Assembly: GCA_023412915.1 (NCBI GenBank)
Contig: JAEZRE010000013.1
Span: forward strand, 62,001-126,000
Direction: 5' to 3'
DNA length: 64,000 nt
DNA from: Bacillota bacterium
Lineage (GTDB): Bacteria > Bacillota > Clostridia > Acetivibrionales > DTU013
The position numbers and the translations under genes are program-made. The notes under the pieces are model-generated. The model was given only the letters and a program-made list of their open reading frames with translations. It was not told the DNA's origin and made no database searches. Position 1 is the stretch's first letter. Each line of letters begins with the position of its first letter. Positions 53,553-62,205 of this stretch are shown one piece after another.

Positions 53553-54611
53553 ATGATTATGGACGAGAGAAAAAAGAGGATCCTTCAGGCTATCATCGAT
53601 GATTACATCGATACGGCCGAACCTATCGGTTCAAGGACTATCGCAAGGAAACACGAGCTGGGGCTTAGTTCCGCTACAATCCGGAATGAAATGGCCGATC
53701 TCGAAGAAATGGGTTTTCTTGCACAGCCTCATACGTCCGCTGGCAGGGTTCCGTCGGATAAGGGCTACAGGCTCTACGTCGATGAACTCATGCAGGTGCG
53801 CGAGCTTGAGTTTGAGGAAATAGAAAAAATCAAATCGGCGATGGAAATGCATATAAACGAGCTGAGCCAGCTGATCAGACAGGCCTCGGCAGTGCTTTCG
53901 CGCTTTACTAAGTACACTTCCATGGTTATTACTCCGCAGATGAAGACCAGCACCATCAAGGCAATTCAGGTCGTGCCCATCGAGAGCGGAAAAGCCATGG
54001 TCATCATAGTGACCAACGCTGGTATCGTACGAAATATTCTGGTTAAAATATCTGAGAATGTTGCGCCGGACGTACTGATAACGGTATCGAACGCACTGAA
54101 CAACAGGCTGACGGGCTTGACGATAGAAAAAGTCGATATCCGCCTCATAAAGGAACTGGAGAAAGAACTCGGAATGCCGGGCGAGCTGCTGCTGCCGATA
54201 CTGAGCGGCGCGGCGGACTGCATCAACCAGATAGACAACCCGGAGGTTTATGTGGAGGGAACGACAAACATATTCAACCATCCCGAATTCAGCGGCGATA
54301 TGGTCAAGGCAAGGGATTTTATGAACCTGCTCGACGAGAGGGCGGGAATATGCAGGATGCTGTTCGAAGCGGTGAATTCCGAAGGGATAAATGTACGGAT
54401 AGGTTCGGAGAACGATCTTTCGGGTATCCGTAATTGCAGCCTCATAACGACGAGCTACAACATAGCCGATATGTTTGCGGGAACGATCGGGATAATCGGT
54501 CCGACACGAATGGAATATCCCAGAGTGATTTCATCGATGAGATATGTCAGAAAGCTTATGGGAGAAGAAATTAACAGACTGCTCGGTCATGAGCCTCCCG
54601 GCGACGGATGA
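53553..54611 (+). CDS. hrcA: Heat-inducible transcription repressor HrcA
   Basis: 352 residues from ATG 53553 (GGAGGAGGGG eight bases upstream); an in-frame ATG at 53481 overlaps the CIRCE and is unlikely. Winged-helix N-terminus (RILQAIIDDYIDTAEPIGSR, SSATIRNEMADLEEMG), then a GAF-like domain and the conserved end SSMRYVRKLMGEEI. Binds the CIRCE directly upstream. First gene of the heat-shock operon. Confidence 0.97.
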   Translation: MIMDERKKRILQAIIDDYIDTAEPIGSRTIARKHELGLSSATIRNEMADLEEMGFLAQPHTSAGRVPSDKGYRLYVDELMQVRELEFEEIEKIKSAMEMHINELSQLIRQASAVLSRFTKYTSMVITPQMKTSTIKAIQVVPIESGKAMVIIVTNAGIVRNILVKISENVAPDVLITVSNALNNRLTGLTIEKVDIRLIKELEKELGMPGELLLPILSGAADCINQIDNPEVYVEGTTNIFNHPEFSGDMVKARDFMNLLDERAGICRMLFEAVNSEGINVRIGSENDLSGIRNCSLITTSYNIADMFAGTIGIIGPTRMEYPRVISSMRYVRKLMGEEINRLLGHEPPGDG

Positions 54612-54655
54612 AAAACCGCTAATTATAAATACAGTTCAAAGGATGAGAGGTAGCT

Positions 54656-55312
54656 ATGAGTGATAAAAAGCACAGGCAGACAGACGCCTGTGAAACTGAA
54701 TACGCAGAAAAGGAAGCTCAGGTATCGAACAATGGCGACGAGGCAGCCGTAAACCCGGTTTCAGATAATAAAAGGTCGGATTCGAACGGAAGCAAGGCGG
54801 AGAAAGCGGCTGAAAATACCGGAAAAGAGCTTGAAACGCTGAAAAGTGAATTGAAGGATGCCAAAAACGAGCTCGAGAAAAACGAGAAGCAGTGTGCCGA
54901 TTATCTTGACAGGCTGCAGAGAATGGCGGCGGAATTCGATAATTTTAAAAGAAGGTCCATCAAGGAAAAGGAATCCATATATGTTGACGCCGTCAGTGAC
55001 GTTGCGGGCTCGTTCATTCCGGTAATGGACAATGTGGAAAGGGCGCTGAAAGCCATTTCCGCGGATGAATCCTCCCAAACACTGAAGGAAGGCGTCGAAA
55101 TGGTGTTCAAACAGTTCGGCGAGGTACTTAAAAACCTTGGGGTAGAGGAAATAAAGTCGATCGGCGGGCAATTCGATCCTATGTTGCACAATGCCGTGAT
55201 GCATGTGGAGGATGAGTCGCTCGGACATAATATTGTCATTGAAGAGTTCCAAAAGGGATACATTTATAAGGATAAGATAATTCGTTACAGTATGGTAAAA
55301 GTGGCTAACTGA
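54656..55312 (+). CDS. grpE: Nucleotide-exchange factor GrpE
   Basis: 218 residues. A disordered acidic N-terminus (about 1-65), a coiled coil (ELETLKSELKDAKNELEKNE...), and the beta-wing with DNFKRRSIKEKE and FQKGYIYKDKIIRYSMVKVA at the end. It opens the DnaK nucleotide pocket as a dimer. GATGAGAGG precedes the ATG, 44 bases after hrcA. Confidence 0.96.
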   Translation: MSDKKHRQTDACETEYAEKEAQVSNNGDEAAVNPVSDNKRSDSNGSKAEKAAENTGKELETLKSELKDAKNELEKNEKQCADYLDRLQRMAAEFDNFKRRSIKEKESIYVDAVSDVAGSFIPVMDNVERALKAISADESSQTLKEGVEMVFKQFGEVLKNLGVEEIKSIGGQFDPMLHNAVMHVEDESLGHNIVIEEFQKGYIYKDKIIRYSMVKVAN

Positions 55313-55351
55313 AGCCATTACAATATAAAAGCAAAATTCAGGAGGTAAATT

Positions 55352-57238
55352 ATGGCTAAAGTAATAGGAATAGATTTAGGCACGACAAATTCGTGCGTAG
55401 CAGTTATGGAAGGCGGGGAACCGGTAGTTATAGCCAATCCGGAAGGCAACAGGACAACTCCGTCCGTCGTGGCATTTTCAAAGACAGGCGAAAGGCTTGT
55501 CGGCCAGGTCGCAAAGAGGCAGTCTATCACCAATCCTGAAAGGACCGTCATATCCATAAAGAGGGATATGGGTACCGACAGAAAGGTAAAAATAGATGAC
55601 AAGGGTTATACTCCTCCGGAAATCTCGGCAATGATACTGCAGAAGCTGAAAGCCGACGCGGAGGCATATCTGGGTGAAACCATTTCACAGGCTGTCATAA
55701 CCGTACCGGCTTATTTCAGCGATTCACAGAGACAGGCCACCAAGGATGCCGGAAAGATCGCCGGGATCGAGGTTCTGAGAATAATCAACGAGCCTACGGC
55801 GGCTGCGCTCGCATACGGACTCGACAAGGAGCACGACCAGAAGATCATGGTATACGACCTTGGCGGCGGTACGTTCGACGTTTCCATACTCGAAATAGGC
55901 GACGGCGTATTCGAAGTACTTGCGACGAACGGTAACACCAGACTCGGCGGCGATGATTTCGACCAGAGGGTAATGGATTATCTCGTCGATACGTTCAAGC
56001 GCGAAAATGGAATTGATCTCAGAAACGACAAGATGGCGATGCAGCGTCTGAAGGAAGCGGCTGAAAAAGCGAAGATAGAGCTTTCCGGCGTTACGACTTC
56101 CAATATAAATCTGCCCTTCATAACCGCAGACGCATCAGGCCCGAAACATCTCGACATCACGCTCACTAGGGCAAAATTCGACGAACTGACGGCCGATCTC
56201 GTTGAAAAGACCATGGGACCGACAAGACAGGCCATGCAGGATGCCAGTCTGACTCCTGACAAAATAGACAAGGTACTGCTTGTAGGCGGTTCCACTAGAA
56301 TACCGGCTGTACAGGAAGCAGTAAAGAAATTCATCAATAAGGATCCCTTCAAGGGTATCAACCCCGACGAATGCGTCGCAGTTGGCGCGGCCATACAGGC
56401 GGGCGTTCTGACCGGCGAGGTCAAGGACCTGCTGCTGCTCGACGTCACTCCTCTTTCACTCGGTATAGAAACTCTCGGCGGTGTATTCACCAAGCTGATA
56501 GATAGAAATACTACAATACCGACCAAGAAGAGTCAGGTATTCTCGACTGCCGCCGACGGACAGACAAGCGTAGAGGTCCACGTGCTCCAGGGCGAAAGAG
56601 AAATGGCGCAGTACAACAAGACGCTCGGAAGATTCCAGCTTACAGGCATTCCGCCGGCGCCGAGGGGCATTCCGCAGATAGAAGTCGCCTTCGATATCGA
56701 TGCAAACGGCATCGTGCATGTTTCCGCAAAGGATCTCGGCACTGGCAATGAGCAGAAGGTGACGATCACCGCATCGAGCAACCTTTCAGACGCGGATATC
56801 GACAATGCGGTGAAGGAAGCTGAGAAATTCGCAGCGGATGACAAGAAGCGAAAGGAAGAGATCGAGGTAAGGAATAATGCGGACTCCATGGTATACCAGT
56901 CCGAAAAGACCATAAAGGATCTCGGGGATAAGCTCGGAAGCGAGGACAAGGCAAAGATCGAGAAGGAAATAGGAAATGTGAAGGAAGCGCTGAAGGGCAC
57001 CGATACCGAAAGGATCAAATCGGCATCAGAAGCACTCACACAGGCATTCTACGATATCTCGTCCAAGATATACCAGCAGAATCCTGGCGCTCAGGGCGGA
57101 CCGAATCCCGGGGCCGGCTTCGAAGGCGGACCGAATCCGGGCGCAGGCTTCGGGGGCGGAGCAAATCCGGGAGACGCAGGACAGGGCAATGTTTACGATG
57201 CCGATTACAAAGTAGTTGACGACGATAACAATAAATAA
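55352..57238 (+). CDS. dnaK: Chaperone protein DnaK
   Basis: 628 residues. IGIDLGTTNSCVAVMEGG at the start, the phosphate loops (AYDLGGGTFDVSILE-like, LVGGSTRIPAVQ), the linker VKDLLLLDVTPLSLGIETLG, and the lidded substrate domain. The tail after about 580 holds a GGPNPGAGF tandem repeat and ends DADYKVVDDDNNK. A ribosome site TTCAGGAGG precedes the ATG. Central Hsp70 of the operon. Confidence 0.98.
   Translation: MAKVIGIDLGTTNSCVAVMEGGEPVVIANPEGNRTTPSVVAFSKTGERLVGQVAKRQSITNPERTVISIKRDMGTDRKVKIDDKGYTPPEISAMILQKLKADAEAYLGETISQAVITVPAYFSDSQRQATKDAGKIAGIEVLRIINEPTAAALAYGLDKEHDQKIMVYDLGGGTFDVSILEIGDGVFEVLATNGNTRLGGDDFDQRVMDYLVDTFKRENGIDLRNDKMAMQRLKEAAEKAKIELSGVTTSNINLPFITADASGPKHLDITLTRAKFDELTADLVEKTMGPTRQAMQDASLTPDKIDKVLLVGGSTRIPAVQEAVKKFINKDPFKGINPDECVAVGAAIQAGVLTGEVKDLLLLDVTPLSLGIETLGGVFTKLIDRNTTIPTKKSQVFSTAADGQTSVEVHVLQGEREMAQYNKTLGRFQLTGIPPAPRGIPQIEVAFDIDANGIVHVSAKDLGTGNEQKVTITASSNLSDADIDNAVKEAEKFAADDKKRKEEIEVRNNADSMVYQSEKTIKDLGDKLGSEDKAKIEKEIGNVKEALKGTDTERIKSASEALTQAFYDISSKIYQQNPGAQGGPNPGAGFEGGPNPGAGFGGGANPGDAGQGNVYDADYKVVDDDNNK
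57095..57175 (+). repeat. 30-base tandem repeat in the dnaK tail
   Basis: Two full 30-base units (57095-57124, 57125-57154) and a partial third to 57175, each coding GGPNPGAGF plus one residue. Third-codon positions differ between units. Confidence 0.85.
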
Positions 57239-57274
57239 TAAAGATTGCACGAAACGCGCTGAAAAAGATATAAT

Positions 57275-57304
57275 AACGGAGTTGAGAGATGTCTTGACTC
57301 CGTT
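57275..57304 (+). promoter_or_regulatory. Hairpin in the dnaK-dnaJ intergenic region
   Basis: AACGGAGT (57275-57282) pairs with ACTCCGTT (57297-57304) around 14 bases. No T-run follows. A possible promoter (TTGACT at 57295, TATAAG at 57319, 18 apart) overlaps its 3' arm. It may act as an RNA-processing or partial-attenuation site that lowers dnaJ relative to dnaK. Confidence 0.4.
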
Positions 57305-57467
57305 AAAACGCCGTTGATATAAGATACAATGAACTGAGGCGTTATAAGCCGAGGCTGTCCAACAGCTTTGGCTTAATATCTGTAAGAAGCTTTTTGCCGG
57401 GCTGTATGGTGTATGGCCAAAAAGCTCTTATGAATTTAATTTAAGCTATGAATGGAGATGTGTAGGT

Positions 57468-58613
57468 TTGCCGCAGTCCAAGAGAGACTACTACGAAGTG
57501 CTCGAATTAGGCAAGGAAGCGTCCGATGCTGATATAAAAAAGGCATACAGGAAACTGGCGAAGCAGTACCACCCGGATATGAACCCGGGCGATAAGTCTG
57601 CAGAAGAAAAATTTAAGGAAGTTAACGAAGCATACGAAGTTTTGAGCGATCCGCAGAAAAAGTCCAGATACGACCAGTTCGGACACGCGGGCGTGGATCC
57701 CAACAGCTTCGGAGGCGCAGGAGCAGGCTTCGGAGATTTCGATTTCGGCGGCATCGGCGATATATTCGAATCGTTCTTCGGAGGCGGCGGTTTCGGGCGT
57801 TCTTCGAGAAGCCGGTCAGGCCCGCAGAAGGGCGCCGACCTTAAATATGCGGCGGAAATTTCGTTTGAGGAAGCTGCATTTGGCGTCGAAAGGGAAATAA
57901 ATATAAACAGGAACGAAACTTGTACGACTTGCGGCGGTTCGGGAGCAAAGGCGGGAACCTCGCCCGTGACGTGCAAGACCTGCAACGGTACGGGACAGGT
58001 GCAGTACAGGCAAAGCACTCCGTTCGGGCAGTTTGTCAATGTCAAGACCTGCGATGCGTGCAGGGGCGAAGGTAAGATTATCAAGGAAGCCTGTCCCTCA
58101 TGCAACGGAAAGGGCAAAAACAGGAAATCCATCAAGATAAAACTGAATATACCAGCCGGTATAGATGACGGGCAGACCATCTCGCTCAGGGGCGAGGGTG
58201 ATCCGGGGGTCAAGGGAGGACCGGCAGGGGATCTGTTTGTAACGGTTAACGTAAGGCCGCACGCATTGTTCAAGAGGCAGGGAAACGACGTTGTTTGCGA
58301 AGTGCCTATCACATTTGTCCAAGCTGCGCTGGGAGCCGAGCTTGAGGTGCCGACGCTGGACGGCAAGGTAAAGTACAGCATGCCGGAGGGTACTCAAACC
58401 GGGACTATTTTCAGACTGAAGGGTAAGGGGATACCGTACCTCAGGGGCAACGGCAGAGGGGATCAGTATATAAAGGTTGAAATCGACGTGCCCAAAAAGC
58501 TCAACGAGAAACAAAAGGCCGCACTTAAGCAATTTGCCGAAATAAGCGGGGACGATGTGCATGAACAGCGAAAAACCTTTTTCGACAAAATGAAGGATGC
58601 GCTCGGTATGTAA
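57468..58613 (+). CDS. dnaJ: Chaperone protein DnaJ
   Basis: 381 residues from TTG 57468, giving PQSKRDYYEVLELGKEA, the normal start. J domain with HPD (QYHPDMNPGD), a G/F region (GGAGAGFGDFDFGGIG), four zinc-finger repeats CxxCxGxG (CTTCGGSG, CKTCNGTG, CDACRGEG, CPSCNGKG) and the C-terminal substrate domains. Hsp40 partner of DnaK. The 229-base gap to dnaK is longer than usual. Confidence 0.97.
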   Translation: MPQSKRDYYEVLELGKEASDADIKKAYRKLAKQYHPDMNPGDKSAEEKFKEVNEAYEVLSDPQKKSRYDQFGHAGVDPNSFGGAGAGFGDFDFGGIGDIFESFFGGGGFGRSSRSRSGPQKGADLKYAAEISFEEAAFGVEREININRNETCTTCGGSGAKAGTSPVTCKTCNGTGQVQYRQSTPFGQFVNVKTCDACRGEGKIIKEACPSCNGKGKNRKSIKIKLNIPAGIDDGQTISLRGEGDPGVKGGPAGDLFVTVNVRPHALFKRQGNDVVCEVPITFVQAALGAELEVPTLDGKVKYSMPEGTQTGTIFRLKGKGIPYLRGNGRGDQYIKVEIDVPKKLNEKQKAALKQFAEISGDDVHEQRKTFFDKMKDALGM

Positions 58614-58707
58614 CGGCATTTAGGAGATAAGGGCAAATTGATATTATTCTGTTATTCTGAGGAGAATATGTCCGAGGGAAAATACGATATAAAGGAAAAC
58701 ATAAGCT

Positions 58708-59652
58708 ATGAAATGGACCGAAGTAATTATAAAAACCACTGAAGAAGCCAGCGATGCGGTGTCGGAAATGCTGACCTCCATCGGAGCGGGCGGTGTGGTT
58801 ATTGAAGACCCCAATGAGATCAGAAGGCAGATAGAAAGCCCGGAATCGCTGGATTATGCCGACCCGGAATTCATGGCTTCGCTGGGTACGGATGTTACCA
58901 TTAAGGCGTATTTCAACGAGGAATACACGCCCGAAGAGCTTTCAGCGCTTATTCCGGAAAAGCTGAAGTTCATTTCACAATTTCTCGACGTTGGCCAGGG
59001 TTATACGGGGTATGCGCTCGTGGACGATGAAGACTGGTCTACGGCCTGGAAAAAGTATTACAAGCCGTTCCACATCTCGGACAGCGTGGTTATAAAGCCG
59101 AGTTGGGAAGACTATGATAAAAAGGACGGAGAAATAATCATCGAGCTTGATCCCGGCATGGCCTTCGGTACGGGTACTCACGAGACGACGCGGCTTTGCT
59201 CGCAGCTCCTTGAGAAACATGTCAGGAAGGGCGATACGTTAATAGATGTGGGCTGCGGTACGGGTATACTTTCGATAATAGCCGTAAAACTCGGCGCTGC
59301 TAAAGCGACAGCTATCGATATCGACGAAGTCGCGGCAAGGGTAACCGCGGAAAACTGTGCGATCAACGGAGTATCAGACAGCATTGACGTCCGGAAGGGC
59401 GTTCTTGCCGATATAGAACCTTTTAAGGCCGACCTGGTGGTGGCAAACATAATAGCCGACGTGGTCATCAAACTTGCGGAGCCTATGCCGCAATATCTGA
59501 AAAAAGGCGGAATACTGCTCACCTCCGGCATTATACGGGAAAGGCGCGAGGATGTCGTTAAAGCCTATACCGGCTTGGGCTTCGAGGTCGTAAGTATAGA
59601 TGAAATGGGCGAATGGGTGGCGATCGTTTTCAAATGTCCAGATTCTTTGTAA
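58708..59652 (+). CDS. prmA: Ribosomal protein L11 methyltransferase
   Basis: 314 residues. N-terminal recognition domain (ITKEEASDAVSEM-like start KWTEVIIKTTEEASD), linker, and a Rossmann methyltransferase with DPGMAFGTGTHETTRLC, VGCGTGILSI and VANIIADVV. SAM-dependent, trimethylates L11. AAAGGAAAACATAAGC precedes the ATG. Overlaps rsmE by 19 bases. Confidence 0.95.
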   Translation: MKWTEVIIKTTEEASDAVSEMLTSIGAGGVVIEDPNEIRRQIESPESLDYADPEFMASLGTDVTIKAYFNEEYTPEELSALIPEKLKFISQFLDVGQGYTGYALVDDEDWSTAWKKYYKPFHISDSVVIKPSWEDYDKKDGEIIIELDPGMAFGTGTHETTRLCSQLLEKHVRKGDTLIDVGCGTGILSIIAVKLGAAKATAIDIDEVAARVTAENCAINGVSDSIDVRKGVLADIEPFKADLVVANIIADVVIKLAEPMPQYLKKGGILLTSGIIRERREDVVKAYTGLGFEVVSIDEMGEWVAIVFKCPDSL

Positions 59653-60449
59653 GTAAGGGTGCGGTTGACCTTAAAAACGGCGTCGTTACAATAACGGGCG
59701 AGGATGTAAAGCACATCGGAAGCGTGCTCAGAGCTGAGCCTGGCGATCCGCTGGAGCTGTCCGACGGAGCCGGCACGGATTATGATGTGGTGGTTGAGCA
59801 GGTATCAAAAGACAGCATTCTGGCAAAAATCAAGGGAAGCAGACCGAACAGGACGGAACCGCCGATTGATGTCACGCTGTTTCAGGGCATACCGAAGGCG
59901 GATAAGATGGACTTTATCATTCAGAAGTGCGTAGAGCTCGGTATTAAGCGCATCATACCCGTCATGACTGCAAGAACTGTCGTCAGGTTCGCAAATAAAA
60001 AAGATGCGGATTCGAAGGTAACACGCTGGAGCCGGATAGCGCTGGAGGCCGCCAAGCAGTGCGACCGTGGTATTATTCCGGAGATCGGCGATCCCATAGG
60101 CTTCGACATGGCTGTAAAGCAGGCCGCTGATTTCGATCTCAAGCTTCTTCCGTATGAGGAGGAGAGCAGGGGCAGCTTGCGAAGGCAATTGAAGGCTTTT
60201 TCCGCCCGACGTTCGGCACCGGTTGGAAATGGCGAATCGGGTGCCTGCCGCAAAAGTTCTGTTGCCGTATTCATAGGACCCGAAGGCGGTTTTACTCCGG
60301 CTGAGGCCGAAAAAGCGGTACAGGGCGGTTTTGCCTCCGTAACGCTTGGCCCGAGGATATTGAGGACCGAGACGGCAGGGTTGGCTGCGGCGGCAATTAT
60401 AATGTATGAGCTTGGTGATATGGGTACGGGCGAAAATGAGAGTAATTGA
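59634..60449 (+). CDS. rsmE: 16S rRNA (uracil1498-N3)-methyltransferase RsmE
   Basis: 271 residues from ATG 59634, giving the family start SRFFVSKGAV; the overlap with prmA (19 bases) suggests coupling. SPOUT knot motifs: IPVMTARTVVR, FIGPEGGFTPAE (about 213) and LGPRILRTETA near the end. A short basic insert lies at about 188-205 (RRSAPVGNGESGACRK). Methylates U1498 in helix 44 of 16S rRNA. Confidence 0.94.
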   Translation: MSRFFVSKGAVDLKNGVVTITGEDVKHIGSVLRAEPGDPLELSDGAGTDYDVVVEQVSKDSILAKIKGSRPNRTEPPIDVTLFQGIPKADKMDFIIQKCVELGIKRIIPVMTARTVVRFANKKDADSKVTRWSRIALEAAKQCDRGIIPEIGDPIGFDMAVKQAADFDLKLLPYEEESRGSLRRQLKAFSARRSAPVGNGESGACRKSSVAVFIGPEGGFTPAEAEKAVQGGFASVTLGPRILRTETAGLAAAAIIMYELGDMGTGENESN

Positions 60450-60507
60450 GAGATAAACCTTAATAATTTATAAAAATTCGAAAATTAGCCTTTTATTTGA
60501 CGGAAGT

Positions 60508-60518
60508 TATGTTATAAT
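60508..60518 (+). promoter_or_regulatory. Extended -10 promoter of yicC
   Basis: TATGTTATAAT: a TG one base before a perfect TATAAT (60513-60518), 34 bases before the start codon. A clear -35 is lacking, as allowed for extended -10 promoters. Confidence 0.55.
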
Positions 60519-60551
60519 ACCAATAAGTATTGCAGGTAAAAAGAGGTATAT

Positions 60552-61430
60552 ATGATAAAAAGCATGACGGGTTTCGGCCGTGGAGATAGTTCCAGGGACG
60601 GCAAGGAATTCACAGTTGAAATAAAGACAGTAAACCACAGGTATTCAGACGTATTCATTAAAATGCCGAGGCAGATAAGCTTCCTTGAGGATAAGGTCAG
60701 GGAACTGGTGGGAAAGACCATCTCGCGAGGCAAAATAGATGTGTTCATTACATATTATAACTATAGTGAAGATTCGAAGCATGTATCTTTTGACGAACCC
60801 CTATCAAAGGCTTATATCACGGCAGTTGAAACACTGAGGGACAAATACGGACTGGCGGACGACATAACGGTCTCGCTGATTTCCAAATTCCCGGACGTAC
60901 TAAAGGTGGAGCAGGCTCCCGAGGATGAAGAACTGTTGTGGACGCTTCTTAAGGAAGCCGCGGGAAAAGCGCTCGATTCTTTGATCCGTATGAGGGAGGT
61001 CGAGGGCGAAGGCCTGAAAAATGTCCTGCTCGAGAGAGCCGATTATATCGAAGGCATAATAGGCGAGATCGGTAAAAGAGCGCCCGAGGTTCCGAAGGAT
61101 TACAAGCTGAAATTGACGGCGCGTATAAAGGATTTACTCGACCAGCAGGTGGCGGATGAAAACAGAATAGCTACGGAAGTTGCGATTTTTGCGGACAGAT
61201 GCAGTATCGACGAAGAGCTTGTGAGATTGGCAAGCCATATTTCACAGATGAGGGAAGCCTTTACCCTGAGCATTCCTATCGGGCGAAAGCTCGATTTCCT
61301 GGTGCAGGAGATGAACAGGGAAATAAACACTATAGGCTCAAAGGCCAACGATCTGGCAATTACCAAAAACGTGGTGGAGATCAAAAGCGAAATCGAAAAA
61401 ATCAGAGAACAGATTCAGAATATCGAGTGA
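60552..61430 (+). CDS. yicC: YicC/YloC-family endoribonuclease-like protein
   Basis: 292 residues. MIKSMTGFGRGDS, the family's fixed start, then VEIKTVNHRYSDVFIKMP and at the end FLVQEMNREINTIGSKAND. Relatives cut or promote decay of some RNAs. AAAAGAGG precedes the ATG. First gene of a run to coaBC. Confidence 0.94.
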   Translation: MIKSMTGFGRGDSSRDGKEFTVEIKTVNHRYSDVFIKMPRQISFLEDKVRELVGKTISRGKIDVFITYYNYSEDSKHVSFDEPLSKAYITAVETLRDKYGLADDITVSLISKFPDVLKVEQAPEDEELLWTLLKEAAGKALDSLIRMREVEGEGLKNVLLERADYIEGIIGEIGKRAPEVPKDYKLKLTARIKDLLDQQVADENRIATEVAIFADRCSIDEELVRLASHISQMREAFTLSIPIGRKLDFLVQEMNREINTIGSKANDLAITKNVVEIKSEIEKIREQIQNIE

Positions 61431-61475
61431 TTGACGAGGGAATAATGCAATCCCGTGGAAGAAGGAGGACAACGC

Positions 61476-61754
61476 ATGAAACTGATTAACATCGGCTTTG
61501 GCAATATTGTTTCAGCAAACAGGCTCGTCGCTATTGTCAGCCCCGAATCAGCCCCTATCAAAAGAATTATCCAGGAAGCAAGGGACCGTGGCATGCTGAT
61601 CGACGCCACTTACGGCAGAAGAACCAGAGCCGTTATCATTACGGACAGCGATCACATAATCCTGTCGGCGGTTCAGCCCGAAACAGTTGCGCACAGGCTG
61701 AATGCCAAGGATTCTGACCTTGCTGACGATACGCAGGATATAGAAGAAGAATAA
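61476..61754 (+). CDS. remA: Extracellular matrix regulator RemA (DUF370)
   Basis: 92 residues from ATG 61476 (GAAGGAGGACAACGC upstream). KLINIGFGNIVSANRLVAIV then SAPIKRIIQEARDRGMLIDAT and the basic GRRTRAV are the RemA core. A DNA-wrapping regulator of matrix and osmotic genes. The acidic C-tail is longer than in Bacillus RemA. Confidence 0.95.
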   Translation: MKLINIGFGNIVSANRLVAIVSPESAPIKRIIQEARDRGMLIDATYGRRTRAVIITDSDHIILSAVQPETVAHRLNAKDSDLADDTQDIEEE

Positions 61755-61775
61755 TAATTTAATGGAGGTATTTAA

Positions 61776-62006
61776 ATGGCATCAGAAGGTGGCTTATCCA
61801 TGATATATCCGCCGATCAGCAATCTGCTGAACAAGGTGGACTGCAGGTACACGCTGGTTGTAGAGACCGCGAAGAGAGCAAGACAGATAGTCGACGGCGC
61901 TCACAAGCTGACGAGGTGTGCTTCCGAAAAGCCTGTTACCGTGGCATTGAACGAAATCAACGAGGACAAGATAACATACATCAGGACAAAGAGCGGCATC
62001 AAGTAG
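61776..62006 (+). CDS. rpoZ: DNA-directed RNA polymerase subunit omega
   Basis: 76 residues. MIYPPISNLLNKVDCRYTLV then ETAKRARQIVDG and a short tail. Wraps the beta-prime C-terminus. AATGGAGG precedes the ATG. Follows remA after 21 bases, whereas gmk normally stands between them. Confidence 0.94.
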   Translation: MASEGGLSMIYPPISNLLNKVDCRYTLVVETAKRARQIVDGAHKLTRCASEKPVTVALNEINEDKITYIRTKSGIK

Positions 62007-62070
62007 GAAATGAGCTGCCATCAGGCGGATTTACCGAATTGGTGAATTCAATTTATTAAACGGATATCTT

Positions 62071-62107
62071 GGGTTAAGGTAGTTTACAAATACGCCTTAA
62101 CCTTTTT
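62071..62107 (+). terminator. Terminator after rpoZ
   Basis: GGTTAAGG (62072-62079) pairs with CCTTAACC (62095-62102), then TTTTT. It may attenuate rather than stop, as coaBC has no obvious promoter after it. Confidence 0.85.
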
Positions 62108-62205
62108 CGTACGATTACAAGGATAATATGAATTGCTGCGCAGCAGGGGATATCGAAGTTTATGCCGACGCAACAATCAGGTGTTTTGGAAAGGAGGGCG
62201 AAATC

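Noticed and set aside
58668..58742. A 24-codon frame just before and overlapping the start of prmA
   Set aside because: Its GAGGAG is only three bases from the ATG and there is no sign of leader control; chance is likely.
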